DNA from: Chloroflexota bacterium
GTDB taxonomy: Bacteria > Chloroflexota > UBA6077 > FW602-bin22
Reading direction: 5' to 3'
Assembly: GCA_004297775.1 (NCBI GenBank)
Contig: SCUE01000003.1
Coordinates: 1 to 64,000, forward strand
DNA length: 64,000 nucleotides
The translations under genes and the position numbers were made by a program. Positions 40,421-49,046 of this stretch are shown piece after piece; position 1 is the first letter of the stretch, and every line of letters starts with the position of its first letter. The notes below the pieces were generated by a model. The model searched no databases and was not told where the DNA came from. It saw nothing but the letters and a program-made list of their open reading frames with translations.

Positions 40421-42964
40421 TCACGCCCACCGAACCAGACCTGGCTCCGGACGCGGAGCCAGGTCTGGGTGATTCGGCAATACGCGGACCGCGTATCCGA
40501 TCTGACCGCTCTCGTCCAGCACGATGTTCCCGCGGTAGGTCGTCGGGTTCGACGGCGAGTCGGTTCGTTCGAGTACGGCGATCGAGCGTGGCACGATTGC
40601 GCCGTCGGAATCGATCACGCCGAAGACGACCTCGACGCGGACATCGTCCGGCGATAGTGCACCGGTCTCGACCGAGGCGGTGACCTCAACGCTCTGCCCG
40701 ACACGTGCATCGCCATTCGCATTCGCGGTCACGCTGTGCACGCGCACGTCGCTCCAGTGTTGCCACAGCCGCGACTTGAACGCCGCCACCGCGCGCGCGC
40801 CGGTCGCGTTGTCGGCCTCGAGGCGGCGGAATCGGTTCGTCGCCGGAACATAGGCGGTGCGCAGGTACTCCCGGACCATCCGGTGGGTACTGAAATACGG
40901 ACACAGCGCGCTGATCGACGCCTTCATGCGACTGACCCAATCGCGCGGTACGCTGTCGACGCCCCGGTCGTAGAACAGCGGCAACACGTCCATTTCCAGC
41001 AAGTCGTAGAGAGCGCGCGACTCGATGTCGTCCTGGTAGTCGACGTCGGCCAATTCCTCACCTTGTCCGATCGCCCAGCCGAGATCGCGTCGATACGCTT
41101 CGACCCACCACCCATCGCGAATACTGACGTTCAGGCCGCCGTTCACGGCGACCTTCATCCCACTCGTGCCGCTCGCTTCGAACGGCCGGCGCGGGTTGGT
41201 CAACCAGACATCGACGCCTTGCACCAGGTGACGCGCGACCTCGACGTCGTAGTTCTCAACGAAGACAATCTTTCCGACGAACTCGGTCCGACGAGCGGCG
41301 TGGATGAGCGCGCGAATCAATTCGCGCCCGGCCATGTCCTGCGGATGCGCCTTTCCAGCGATGATGAACTGGATCGGCCGCTCACGAACGGTCATCAGGC
41401 CGGCCAGGCGATCCGGGTCGCGGAATAACAGGAGCGCCCGCTTGTACGTGGCGAAGCGTCGAGCGAATCCAATCGTCAGCGCCGACGGATCAAGCGCTTC
41501 GCCGGCGGTTTCGATCTCGGAGAGGGACGCGCCGCGGTCCTCAGCCTGACGACGCAGCCGCCTTCGGACAAACGACACCAGGCGGCCGCGATCGCGCTCC
41601 GTCGCTCGCCATAGCTCCTCGGACGGGACCTGTTCGATATCACGCCACGATCGTGGATCGTCAGACTCCTCACGCCACGACGGACCAAGATATCGATCGT
41701 AGACGCGCGAAATCTCGCTTCCGCTGGCCCAGAATTGGGCGTGGACGCCGTTCGTGACCGATCCGATTGGCACCTCGTCGACCGGGACGTCCGGCCAGAT
41801 CGAACGCCACATGCGCCGCGACACCGATCCGTGCAGCTTGCTGACTCCATTGATGTGCTCGGCCATACGGATCGCCAGGACAGCCATCGAGAAGCTCTCC
41901 GAGTCGTCGAACGGATTCTGGCGTCCTAGCGCGAGGAATCCGCCACGATCGAGGCCAAGGGCGGCGTACCACGAGTCAAAGTACCGATTGATGAGGTCGT
42001 GCGGGAAAACGTCGATACCGGCCGGCACCGGGGTATGAGTCGTGAAGACGTTTCCGGCCGCCGCCAGTTCGCGCGCCTCGTGAAACGTCAGGCCGCGTGA
42101 TGCCATTAAGCGCCGTGTCCGCTCGATCGCGAGGAACGCGGCGTGGCCCTCATTCATATGGCAGACAACCGGCTCGATCCCGAGTGCCGCGAGCGCGCGC
42201 ACGCCGCCGATACCGAGCAGAATCTCCTGCCGGATTCGCATGTCCGTATCGCCCTGATAGAGACGCCGAGTGATCTCGCGATCGTCGGGGGCGTTGTCGG
42301 GCAGATTTGCGTCCAGCAGATAGAGTGGTACCCGACCGACGCGCAATTCCCAGATGTGCGCGCGACAGACCCGACCGGGGAGATCAACCGCGATCGCCAG
42401 CGGGCTGCCCTGGGCGTCGCGCACCAGGCGCATCGGCATCGAAGCGAACTCGTTGTCGTAATATCGTTCGAGTTGCCAACCGTCCGGGTTCAGGTATTGA
42501 CGGAAATATCCCTCGCGGTACAGGAGCGCCACGCCGTGGAATGGCAATCCGAGATCGCTGGCAGACTTGATGTGATCGCCGGCCAGCAACCCCATGCCGC
42601 CGGAATAGATCGGCAGGCTCTCGTGAATGCCGAACTCGAGCGAAAAGTATGCGATCGTTCCGGTCTGGGAATCGGGCGTCGCGCGACTTTCGGCAACGTA
42701 CTCGGCCAATTGCTCGGCAACTCGGCCCAGGTGAGCACGGAAGCCCGGGTCTCCGGCGAGGTCATTCAGCCGATCTTGGGAGGTCGCTCCCAGCAGCTTG
42801 ACGGGATTGTGACCGACACGATCCCAGGTCTCGCGTTCGATGCGAGCAAACAATTCGGTGGCATCGTCGTGCCACGTCCACCAGAGGTTGTAGGCGATGG
42901 TTTCGAGGTCAGCGAGTTCGGCCGGCAATGCCGGGCGAACGGAAATCGTGGCGAGTGGCCGCAC
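40421..42964 (-). CDS. glgP: Alpha-glucan phosphorylase with N-terminal DUF3417
   Basis: An 847-aa GT35 phosphorylase releasing glucose 1-phosphate from glycogen or maltodextrin. Residues ~10-110 match the DUF3417 extension ('LETIAYNLWWTWHDDATELF'), found in the short bacterial/archaeal alpha-glucan phosphorylases. The PLP-binding Lys is in 'EASGTSGMKVAVNGG' and 'SIRDGWWVEAY' follows. GTG 42964 has AAGGAG 8 nt upstream. Its last ~14 codons contain a perfect 15-bp hairpin (40435-40468) facing the end of thrS. Confidence 0.92.
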   Translation of the reverse strand: MRPLATISVRPALPAELADLETIAYNLWWTWHDDATELFARIERETWDRVGHNPVKLLGATSQDRLNDLAGDPGFRAHLGRVAEQLAEYVAESRATPDSQTGTIAYFSLEFGIHESLPIYSGGMGLLAGDHIKSASDLGLPFHGVALLYREGYFRQYLNPDGWQLERYYDNEFASMPMRLVRDAQGSPLAIAVDLPGRVCRAHIWELRVGRVPLYLLDANLPDNAPDDREITRRLYQGDTDMRIRQEILLGIGGVRALAALGIEPVVCHMNEGHAAFLAIERTRRLMASRGLTFHEARELAAAGNVFTTHTPVPAGIDVFPHDLINRYFDSWYAALGLDRGGFLALGRQNPFDDSESFSMAVLAIRMAEHINGVSKLHGSVSRRMWRSIWPDVPVDEVPIGSVTNGVHAQFWASGSEISRVYDRYLGPSWREESDDPRSWRDIEQVPSEELWRATERDRGRLVSFVRRRLRRQAEDRGASLSEIETAGEALDPSALTIGFARRFATYKRALLLFRDPDRLAGLMTVRERPIQFIIAGKAHPQDMAGRELIRALIHAARRTEFVGKIVFVENYDVEVARHLVQGVDVWLTNPRRPFEASGTSGMKVAVNGGLNVSIRDGWWVEAYRRDLGWAIGQGEELADVDYQDDIESRALYDLLEMDVLPLFYDRGVDSVPRDWVSRMKASISALCPYFSTHRMVREYLRTAYVPATNRFRRLEADNATGARAVAAFKSRLWQHWSDVRVHSVTANANGDARVGQSVEVTASVETGALSPDDVRVEVVFGVIDSDGAIVPRSIAVLERTDSPSNPTTYRGNIVLDESGQIGYAVRVLPNHPDLAPRPEPGLVRWA
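40435..40468. terminator. Perfect 15-bp hairpin between convergent thrS and glgP
   Basis: CCAGACCTGGCTCCG - GACG - CGGAGCCAGGTCTGG: 15 uninterrupted base pairs with a 4-nt loop, lying inside the glgP 3' coding end and 43 bp after the thrS stop. There is no T-tract on either side, so it may stop or stabilise both transcripts by another route (for example Rho-dependent ends trimmed back to the hairpin). Confidence 0.6.
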
Positions 42965-42991
42965 CCGTGCATCTCCTTGGCTGGTGAATGA

Positions 42992-42997
42992 TATAAT
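42992..42997 (+). promoter_or_regulatory. -10 box TATAAT upstream of rpsO
   Basis: A perfect TATAAT in the glgP/rpsO divergent gap. It would give rpsO a leader of ~135 nt, long enough for a regulatory structure. Confidence 0.5.
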
Positions 42998-43003
42998 CGT
43001 GGC

Positions 43004-43140
43004 CGTAAAGCGAAGGGAAAACAGACACACGTACAGCCGACGGGCCAGAATGGCGCAGAGCCTCCGATGAGTGAGGAAGACGACAGTCTTCGGTTCAATC
43101 GCAAATCGCGTCGGCCCGATCGAAAGGAGAGCCCCGGTTC
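43004..43140 (+). promoter_or_regulatory. rpsO leader region, candidate S15 autoregulatory RNA
   Basis: A ~137-nt leader ahead of rpsO containing the perfect hairpin GAAGAC-GACA-GTCTTC (43076-43091) and AAAGGAGAG just before the start. Ribosomal protein S15 represses its own mRNA in many bacteria via leader structures; whether this one mimics the 16S binding site is not demonstrated. A 27-codon open frame from ATG 43067 ends inside rpsO out of frame. Confidence 0.35.
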
Positions 43141-43410
43141 ATGCCGTTGACCAAAGAAAAGCGAGGCACGATTGTCGCGGCCGCGCGCGTGCACGAGACC
43201 GACACTGGATCGCCTGAGGTTCAGGTATCGGTGCTGACCGAGCGCATCAATCAGTTGGTCGAGCACGTTCGCGCCTACAAGGGCGATCACAGTTCACGAC
43301 GTGGCTTACTGAAGATGGTCGGCGCGCGGCGGCGCCACCTTCGGTATCTCGCGCACATTGACAATGGCCGCTATCGCGCCTTGATCGAAAGGCTCGGCCT
43401 CCGCCGCTAA
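43141..43410 (+). CDS. rpsO: 30S ribosomal protein S15
   Basis: 89 aa, the normal S15 length. S15 binds the 16S rRNA central-domain three-way junction early in 30S assembly. '[19 protein letters not shown]' and '[19 protein letters not shown]' are the conserved helices. ATG 43141 has AAAGGAGAG 8-12 nt upstream. It is followed by pnp, the usual rpsO-pnp arrangement. Confidence 0.98.
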   Translation: MPLTKEKRGTIVAAARVHETDTGSPEVQVSVLTERINQLVEHVRAYKGDHSSRRGLLKMVGARRRHLRYLAHIDNGRYRALIERLGLRR

Positions 43411-43435
43411 TTCGGCGGTTCGCGGATCGTCCGCG
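43401..43435 (+). other. Tandem hairpins at the rpsO end / pnp leader
   Basis: CCGCCG-CTAATT-CGGCGG (43401-43418) overlaps the rpsO stop and CGCGGA-TCG-TCCGCG (43421-43435) follows at once. There is no T-tract. In enterobacteria hairpins in this spot are RNase III targets for pnp autoregulation; here the role is by analogy. Confidence 0.45.
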
Positions 43436-43455
43436 GACGACCAGTTCAGTGCCCG

Positions 43456-43505
43456 TTCTCCCTTCGCTTCATCTGGTTCTGTCGGTATTGACGCGAATGG
43501 GAGAA
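43456..43505 (+). promoter_or_regulatory. Helix that can mask the pnp ribosome binding site
   Basis: TTCTCCC at 43456-43462 is exactly complementary to GGGAGAA at 43499-43505, which contains the pnp Shine-Dalgarno. Folding would sequester the site 5-11 nt ahead of TTG 43510. Confidence 0.5.
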
Positions 43506-43509
43506 CACA

Positions 43510-45825
43510 TTGACGCAAAAGTACGAAATCGAGTTCGGTGGCCGAAGCTTGTCGATCGAATACGGAAGGCTAGCCGAACAGGCAAACGCTGCCGTGCTGG
43601 TGAGATACGGTGATACGATTCTGCTCGCCGCGGCGACCGCCTCGCAGACGCCGCGCGAAGGAGTCGACTTCTTTCCCCTGACGGTCGACTACGAAGAGCG
43701 AATGTACGCCGCGGGCAAGATTCCCGGAAACTTCTTTCGACGCGAAGGACGCCCGTCCGAGAACGCGACTTTGACCGCTCGTTTGACCGATCGGCCGCTG
43801 CGACCGCTCTTTCCGAATGATTTCCGAAACGACGTGCAGGTCATTATCACGACGTTGGCCTGGGATGGCGAGAACGATCCGGACATTCTTGCGCTCCTTG
43901 GGGGATCGTCCGCGCTCACGATCTCGGACATTCCCTTTGACGGCCCCGTGGCGGCCGTTCGCGTCGGCTATGTCGACGGGGAGTATGTCCTCAACCCGAC
44001 GCTGTCGCAGTTGAAGCAGAGTCGACTCGATCTCGTCGTTGCCGGCACCGACGAGGCCGTCAACATGCTTGAGGCTGGCGCGAACGAAGTTCCCGAATCG
44101 GTCGTCATCGAGGCGATTAGTTTCGGCCACCGGGCGGTCAAGGAATTGATCGCGCTTCAGCGCAGGATGCGGGCCGAGATCGGCAAGCCGAAGTTCACGT
44201 ATCCGAGCTTCAGGCCGGACGAGGCTCTGGTGCGCGAGATCCACGACCTTGTGGGAACCAGCATCAACGCCGTCCTCGACACGCAAGAGAAGCACGCGCG
44301 AGCCAAGGCGGCTTCCGAGATCACGAAGTCGGTCGCCGAGAAGATCGGAACGGATGCCGATCGCAAGGTGATCGCCGGAATCGTCGAGGAGATCGAAGCC
44401 GAGGCACTCCGCGAGCGGATCCTCGGCGGCGGCAAGCGCCCGGACGGTCGCGGACTGAACGATCTGCGGACCATTTCATGCGAAGTCGGTGTACTGCCAC
44501 GGACGCATGGAACCGGCCTCTTCCAGCGCGGCCAGACCCAGGTTCTATCGATCGCGACGCTCGGCTCGACCGCTGACGCTCAACAAATCGACTCGCTCGG
44601 TGTCGACGAGCATAAACGGTATATGCACCACTACAACATGCCGCCGTACTCGGTCGGCGAGGTGCGGCGAACCGGGTCACCGGGTCGTCGGGAAATCGGC
44701 CACGGTGCACTGGCGGAGCGAGCGCTCCTTCCGGTCATCCCGCCTAAGGAACAGTTTCCGTACACGTTGCGGGTCGTCTCCGAGGTTGTATCGTCGAACG
44801 GCTCGACCTCAATGGGCTCGGTGTGCGGCTCGACGCTTGCGCTCATGGACGCGGGAGTTCCGATTAAGGCGCCGGTGGCGGGAATCTCGATTGGTCTGGT
44901 GATGGCCGATGATGGCCGACGCGCCCTACTGACGGACATTCAGGGCATCGAGGATCACCACGGCGACATGGACTTCAAGGTTGCGGGCACCACCGATGGC
45001 GTTACGGCGATTCAGCTCGACCTGAAGGCTCGCGGTCTGCCGATGGACCTGATTCCAGAGATCTTTGCGCGAGCGCGCGAATCCCGCTTGTACATCCTCG
45101 GCAAGATGGCGGAAGCGATCAGCGAGACGCGACCCGAATTGAGCCAGTACGCGCCGCGCGTCATGAAGACCTCGATACCGGTCGATCGCATCGGCCAGTT
45201 GATTGGTCCGGGCGGAAAGAACATCCGGGGACTGCAGGACACGTACAAGGTCAAGATCGATGTCGAGGAAGACGGCACGGTTTACGTCGCCGGAGTGGAC
45301 GGTCCGCTTGCAGAGAAGGCACGCGCATCGATCGAGTTGCTCGGTAAGGACATTGAAATCGGTCAAACCTACCTTGGCAAGGTCACACGCACGACGACAT
45401 TCGGCGCATTCGTCGAGATCCTGCCCGGCAAGGAGGGGCTCGTCCGAATCGGTGAACTCGCCGAGGAGCGGGTGAATCGCGTCGAGGACATCGTGTCGAT
45501 CGGCGATGAGATCATGGTCAAGGTGATCGAGATCGACTCTCAGGGCCGCGTGAACATGTCGCGCCGAGCGATTCTGACCGGTGATTCCGCCCCGCGTCCG
45601 GACGAGGACGGCGATCGTCCGCGATTCGGCGATCGACGTGGTCCGCCGCGACAGTTCGAGGGTGGCGATCGCGGACCGCGTAACTTCGGCGGCGACCGAG
45701 GACCACGCAGCTTCGATCGTGGCCCCCGAGACTTCGGTGGCGGACGACCACCGGGTCCGCGACCCCCTCGGCCGGGCGGCTTCCGCGAAGGACCACCGCG
45801 TAGCGATGGCGAGAGCCCCGAGTAG
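43510..45825 (+). CDS. pnp: Polyribonucleotide nucleotidyltransferase with RGG-like tail
   Basis: A 771-aa PNPase, the 3'-5' phosphorolytic exoribonuclease of the RNA degradosome. Two RNase PH domains (residues ~1-220 and ~310-545), a KH domain with 'IGQLIGPGGKNIRG' (~555-620) and an S1 domain 'YLGKVTRTTTFGAFVEILPG' (~620-690) are all present. The final ~65 residues are Arg/Gly/Pro-rich ('GGDRGPRNFGGDRGPRSF'), longer than usual and likely RNA-binding. Start TTG 43510 uses GGGAG 7 nt upstream; an ATG at 43497 is out of frame. Confidence 0.96.
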   Translation: MTQKYEIEFGGRSLSIEYGRLAEQANAAVLVRYGDTILLAAATASQTPREGVDFFPLTVDYEERMYAAGKIPGNFFRREGRPSENATLTARLTDRPLRPLFPNDFRNDVQVIITTLAWDGENDPDILALLGGSSALTISDIPFDGPVAAVRVGYVDGEYVLNPTLSQLKQSRLDLVVAGTDEAVNMLEAGANEVPESVVIEAISFGHRAVKELIALQRRMRAEIGKPKFTYPSFRPDEALVREIHDLVGTSINAVLDTQEKHARAKAASEITKSVAEKIGTDADRKVIAGIVEEIEAEALRERILGGGKRPDGRGLNDLRTISCEVGVLPRTHGTGLFQRGQTQVLSIATLGSTADAQQIDSLGVDEHKRYMHHYNMPPYSVGEVRRTGSPGRREIGHGALAERALLPVIPPKEQFPYTLRVVSEVVSSNGSTSMGSVCGSTLALMDAGVPIKAPVAGISIGLVMADDGRRALLTDIQGIEDHHGDMDFKVAGTTDGVTAIQLDLKARGLPMDLIPEIFARARESRLYILGKMAEAISETRPELSQYAPRVMKTSIPVDRIGQLIGPGGKNIRGLQDTYKVKIDVEEDGTVYVAGVDGPLAEKARASIELLGKDIEIGQTYLGKVTRTTTFGAFVEILPGKEGLVRIGELAEERVNRVEDIVSIGDEIMVKVIEIDSQGRVNMSRRAILTGDSAPRPDEDGDRPRFGDRRGPPRQFEGGDRGPRNFGGDRGPRSFDRGPRDFGGGRPPGPRPPRPGGFREGPPRSDGESPE

Positions 45826-45848
45826 GATTCCCGTCGATCGAATCTTCC

Positions 45849-45854
45849 TAGAAT
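45849..45854 (+). promoter_or_regulatory. -10 box TAGAAT before dnaJ
   Basis: TAGAAT lies 9 nt before ATG 45864 and only 3 nt before GTG 45858. The gap from pnp is 32-38 bp, so dnaJ may be expressed separately from pnp as a leaderless or near-leaderless mRNA. No CIRCE element is visible. Confidence 0.45.
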
Positions 45855-45863
45855 GACGTGTCG

Positions 45864-46985
45864 ATGGCGGTGAAACGCGACTACTACGAAATCCTCAGCG
45901 TCACTCGTGACGCTAGCGAGGACGAGATTCGTCGCGCGTTTCGCCGCCTCGCGCGGCAGTATCACCCCGATGTCAACAAGGACGCCGACGCGGACGCGCG
46001 ATTCAAGGAAGTCAACGAGGCGTACGACGTCCTGACCAATGCCGAGAAGCGTCAGCAGTACGATCGCTTCGGACACGGCGGTCCTGCCGGAGTCGGCGCA
46101 TCCGGCTTCGGGATCGAAGACATCTTCGAAACGTTTTTTGGCGGCGGCCGCTCCGGGCGACGCCCGACGCGTGGCGCCGATCTGCGGTACGACCTCACAA
46201 TCTCGTTCGAAGAGGCGATGTTCGGGACGAGCAAGAAGCTCGAGATTCCTCGGACGGTTCCATGCGGGCGATGTTCTGGGAGTCGATCCGAACCAGGCAG
46301 CCAGCCCGAGCGCTGTCCGCGCTGCAATGGCGCTGGAGAGATTCGACACACGCAGCAGTCGGTTTTCGGGCAATTCGTCAATGTAACGATGTGCGATCGA
46401 TGCCGCGGCGCGGGAAGCATCATCACGAAGCCGTGTACGGAATGCCGCGGGATGGGCGAAGTTCGCCACGTGCGCGAGCTCACTCTGAACGTGCCGGCCG
46501 GTGTCGATGAAGGCCAGCAACTCCATCTCGTCGGCGAGGGAGAGCACGGCGCGCGCGGGGGACCGCCGGGGGACCTCTACGTCGTGCTGACGGTCGAACC
46601 GCACGAGACGTTCAAGCGTCACGGCGATGACCTGATCCTCGAACAGACGATCAACGTTGCCCAGGCCGCCCTCGGGACGGAACTGGAAGTCCCGACGTTC
46701 GAGGGAACCGAACGGGTGCGCATCCCGGCTGGGACACAGAGCGGTCGGATCGTGCGCGTTCGCGGACGAGGCGTGCCTCGGTTGCGCACGAATACCCGCG
46801 GCGATTTGCAGGTTCATTTTCGCGTCGAGATTCCCACTAAGATCACGGACGATCAGCGACGGCTGTTCCAACAGTTGGCCGCGACGTTCGATGGTGGCGA
46901 GACGCCTGGCACCGAGACGGGCGATGGGCGCGCGCACTCGAAAGGCATTTTCGGGCGCGTCAAGGACGCACTCGGCGCGGATTGA
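45864..46985 (+). CDS. dnaJ: Chaperone DnaJ (type I)
   Basis: A 373-aa Hsp40 co-chaperone of DnaK. J domain at 1-70 with 'HPD' in 'RQYHPDVNKD', a very short Gly/Phe region ('GASGFGIEDIFETFFGGG'), four zinc-finger CxxCxGxG-type repeats ('CGRCSGSR', 'CPRCNGAG', 'CDRCRGAG', 'CTECRGMG', ~130-205), and the C-terminal substrate domains. A GTG two codons upstream is also possible. dnaK and grpE are not in this window. prmA follows with overlap or a 5-bp gap. Confidence 0.95.
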   Translation: MAVKRDYYEILSVTRDASEDEIRRAFRRLARQYHPDVNKDADADARFKEVNEAYDVLTNAEKRQQYDRFGHGGPAGVGASGFGIEDIFETFFGGGRSGRRPTRGADLRYDLTISFEEAMFGTSKKLEIPRTVPCGRCSGSRSEPGSQPERCPRCNGAGEIRHTQQSVFGQFVNVTMCDRCRGAGSIITKPCTECRGMGEVRHVRELTLNVPAGVDEGQQLHLVGEGEHGARGGPPGDLYVVLTVEPHETFKRHGDDLILEQTINVAQAALGTELEVPTFEGTERVRIPAGTQSGRIVRVRGRGVPRLRTNTRGDLQVHFRVEIPTKITDDQRRLFQQLAATFDGGETPGTETGDGRAHSKGIFGRVKDALGAD

Positions 46986-46990
46986 GGTCC

Positions 46991-47911
46991 GTGTCAAGAA
47001 GTTGGATCGAACTGGCGGTTGCGGTGGACAACGAGGCCGTCGAAGCCGTTTCCGCGATGTTTCAGCGCTTCGCGCACGGTGGTGTCGTGATCGACTACCA
47101 GTCCGAACCGGGCGCGGAGGTCGCGTGGAACGAGCCGGTCCGGGTCGTCGAATCGGCGCCGGTCCTCGTTCGCGGCTTCGTCCCGGCCACCCGCGACGGC
47201 CGGCGGCGGACGAAGCTTCTGGAAGAGGCACTCTGGCATCTCAGGCAAATCTGGCCGATCCCGGATCTGGTCACGCGAACCGTCGAAGAGGACGACTGGG
47301 CACACGCCTGGAAGGACCACTTCTTCGTTCATCGAATTGGACGCGACTTCGTGATCTGTCCGACGTGGCGCGAGTACGAAGCGTCGCTGACCGACCGCAT
47401 CATCATTCTCGACCCCGGCATGGCTTTTGGCACCGGACTCCATCCAACGACACGGCTGTGCCTCGGCGCGCTCGAAGATGCCGTCAAGCCTGGCGCGCGC
47501 GTCGCCGACGTCGGGACCGGTTCCGGCATTCTCGCGATCGGAGCGGCGCGGTTGGACGCGTCCCGCGTCGACGCGATCGACATCGACGAGGTCGCGGTCG
47601 ACGCGGCGCGATCGAACTTCGCTTTGAATAATCTCTCCGCCGTCGCGTCGGTGCGCCGTGGAGTCGCGTCGGATCTCAATCCTGGCGCCTACGATGTCGT
47701 CGTGGCGAATATCATCGCGCGTGTGATCCTCGACGCGGCCGAAGTCCTGACGGCACTTCCGCGCGTGGGTGGAACGCTGATCTGCTCGGGCATTCTGGCC
47801 GAGCGGATCGATGAAGTTGCAACTGCCCTTGAAGCGCGCGGCCTGGCGGCTATTCAGATCGCCGCCGAGGGTGACTGGCGGGCAATTGTCGGCCGGGTAG
47901 GCCCAATGTGA
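46991..47911 (+). CDS. prmA: Ribosomal protein L11 methyltransferase
   Basis: A ~306-aa SAM-dependent methyltransferase that trimethylates ribosomal protein L11. The family motif 'LDPGMAFGTGLHPTTRLCL' (~140), SAM loop 'VADVGTGSGILAIGAARL' (~170) and 'VVVANIIARVI' (~235) are clear. Start is GTG 46991 (weak GAGG just before it) or TTG 46982, which overlaps the dnaJ stop. dnaJ-prmA-rsmE is a common order in Firmicutes and other bacteria. Confidence 0.94.
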   Translation: MSRSWIELAVAVDNEAVEAVSAMFQRFAHGGVVIDYQSEPGAEVAWNEPVRVVESAPVLVRGFVPATRDGRRRTKLLEEALWHLRQIWPIPDLVTRTVEEDDWAHAWKDHFFVHRIGRDFVICPTWREYEASLTDRIIILDPGMAFGTGLHPTTRLCLGALEDAVKPGARVADVGTGSGILAIGAARLDASRVDAIDIDEVAVDAARSNFALNNLSAVASVRRGVASDLNPGAYDVVVANIIARVILDAAEVLTALPRVGGTLICSGILAERIDEVATALEARGLAAIQIAAEGDWRAIVGRVGPM

Positions 47912-48660
47912 GCAGCACGCAACGGTTTTTCGTGCCGTCATCGGCGATCGAAACCGGCGGCGTGCGCTTCAGTCGCGATCAGTCGCATCAGATGGCGACT
48001 GTCCTGCGCCTCGACATTGGTGACAGTGTGATAGCGCTGGACAATTCTGGTTGGCAGTACAAGGTGGCGCTCACTCGGGTCCGCGGTGGCGAAGCGGTCG
48101 GGACGATCGTGTCCCGGACGTTGGTGGCGAATGAACCGCGCACGAAACTGACGTTGTACCCGGCGGTCATCCGGCCTCAGCGGCTGGAGATCGCTCTGCA
48201 GAAGTGCACGGAGCTGGGCGTCGGCGCATTCGTACCCGTGATGTGCGAACGATCCGTGGCCGGCCACGGTGAAGACTTCACGTCCAACAAGATCGATCGT
48301 TGGCAGAAGATCATCGTCGAAGCTGCCGAGCAATCTGGACGCGGGAAACTGCCGGCCATCATGCCGGTCATGTCCTTCGATCACGCCTGCGAGTCGGTTC
48401 GCGGATCGTCGCTGATCCTGTGGGAAGGCGAGCGGCACCGCTCCTTGCGGGAGGCGATGGCCTCGTTCAAGGGGTCGTTCTCCGTCAACCTATTCGTCGG
48501 CCCGGAAGGCGGGTATGCGGATCGAGAGATCGAGCGCGCGCGTCAGGCGGGTCTGGTGCCGGTCAGCATCGGGCCGCGCCTCCTACGCGCGGAAACGGCC
48601 GCGATCGCGGCCGCGGCGGCGATCTTCTTCGCGAACGACGATCTCGGCAAAGAGAGCTAG
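47908..48660 (+). CDS. rsmE: 16S rRNA m3U1498 methyltransferase
   Basis: A 250-aa SPOUT-class methyltransferase for U1498 of 16S rRNA. An N-terminal PUA-like part is followed by the knot region with 'VGPEGGYADREIERA' (~195) and 'IGPRLLRAETAAIAAAA' (~225), the RsmE signature. GTG 47908 overlaps the prmA stop (GTGA). Confidence 0.95.
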   Translation: MSSTQRFFVPSSAIETGGVRFSRDQSHQMATVLRLDIGDSVIALDNSGWQYKVALTRVRGGEAVGTIVSRTLVANEPRTKLTLYPAVIRPQRLEIALQKCTELGVGAFVPVMCERSVAGHGEDFTSNKIDRWQKIIVEAAEQSGRGKLPAIMPVMSFDHACESVRGSSLILWEGERHRSLREAMASFKGSFSVNLFVGPEGGYADREIERARQAGLVPVSIGPRLLRAETAAIAAAAAIFFANDDLGKES

Positions 48661-48667
48661 GCCAGCC

Positions 48668-49012
48668 ATGGATAGCTGCCTCTTCTGCCGAATCGTCGCC
48701 GGCACGATACCCGCGACGATCGTACGAGAGACGCCGCGCGCAATCGCCTTCCGAGATGTCGATCCGAAGGCCCCAACGCACATTCTGATCGTGCCGCGCG
48801 ATCATATCGATTCAGTCGACTCTCCCGAGGCCGAGGATGGCGCACTTTGGGCCGACATCATTGGCCTGGCACGGGGAATCGCCCGCTCCCTCGGTCTTTC
48901 CGACGATGGCTATCGGCTCGTGATCAATCACGGTCGAGACGGCGGACAGTCTGTGGCACATCTGCACGTCCACGTGCTGGCTGGTCGACGATTGGGTTGG
49001 CCGCCCGGCTGA
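48668..49012 (+). CDS. HIT-family nucleotide-binding hydrolase
   Basis: 114 aa. 'CLFCRIVAGTIPATIVRE' at the N-terminus (with the CxxC zinc pair of Hint-type proteins) and the histidine triad 'SVAHLHVHVLAGR' near the C-terminus identify a Hint/HinT-like purine phosphoramidase. It ends the dnaJ-prmA-rsmE-hit operon, 7 bp after rsmE. Confidence 0.93.
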   Translation: MDSCLFCRIVAGTIPATIVRETPRAIAFRDVDPKAPTHILIVPRDHIDSVDSPEAEDGALWADIIGLARGIARSLGLSDDGYRLVINHGRDGGQSVAHLHVHVLAGRRLGWPPG

Positions 49013-49015
49013 GAC

Positions 49016-49021
49016 TAGACT
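49016..49021 (+). promoter_or_regulatory. Promoter for the 51-aa basic protein gene
   Basis: TAGACT (49016-49021) with TTGGGT 18 nt upstream (48992-48997); the following 25-nt leader contains GAGGAGG. This suggests the small gene is transcribed on its own. Confidence 0.4.
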
Positions 49022-49046
49022 CAGGTTTTCCCGAGGAGGTTCGAAG

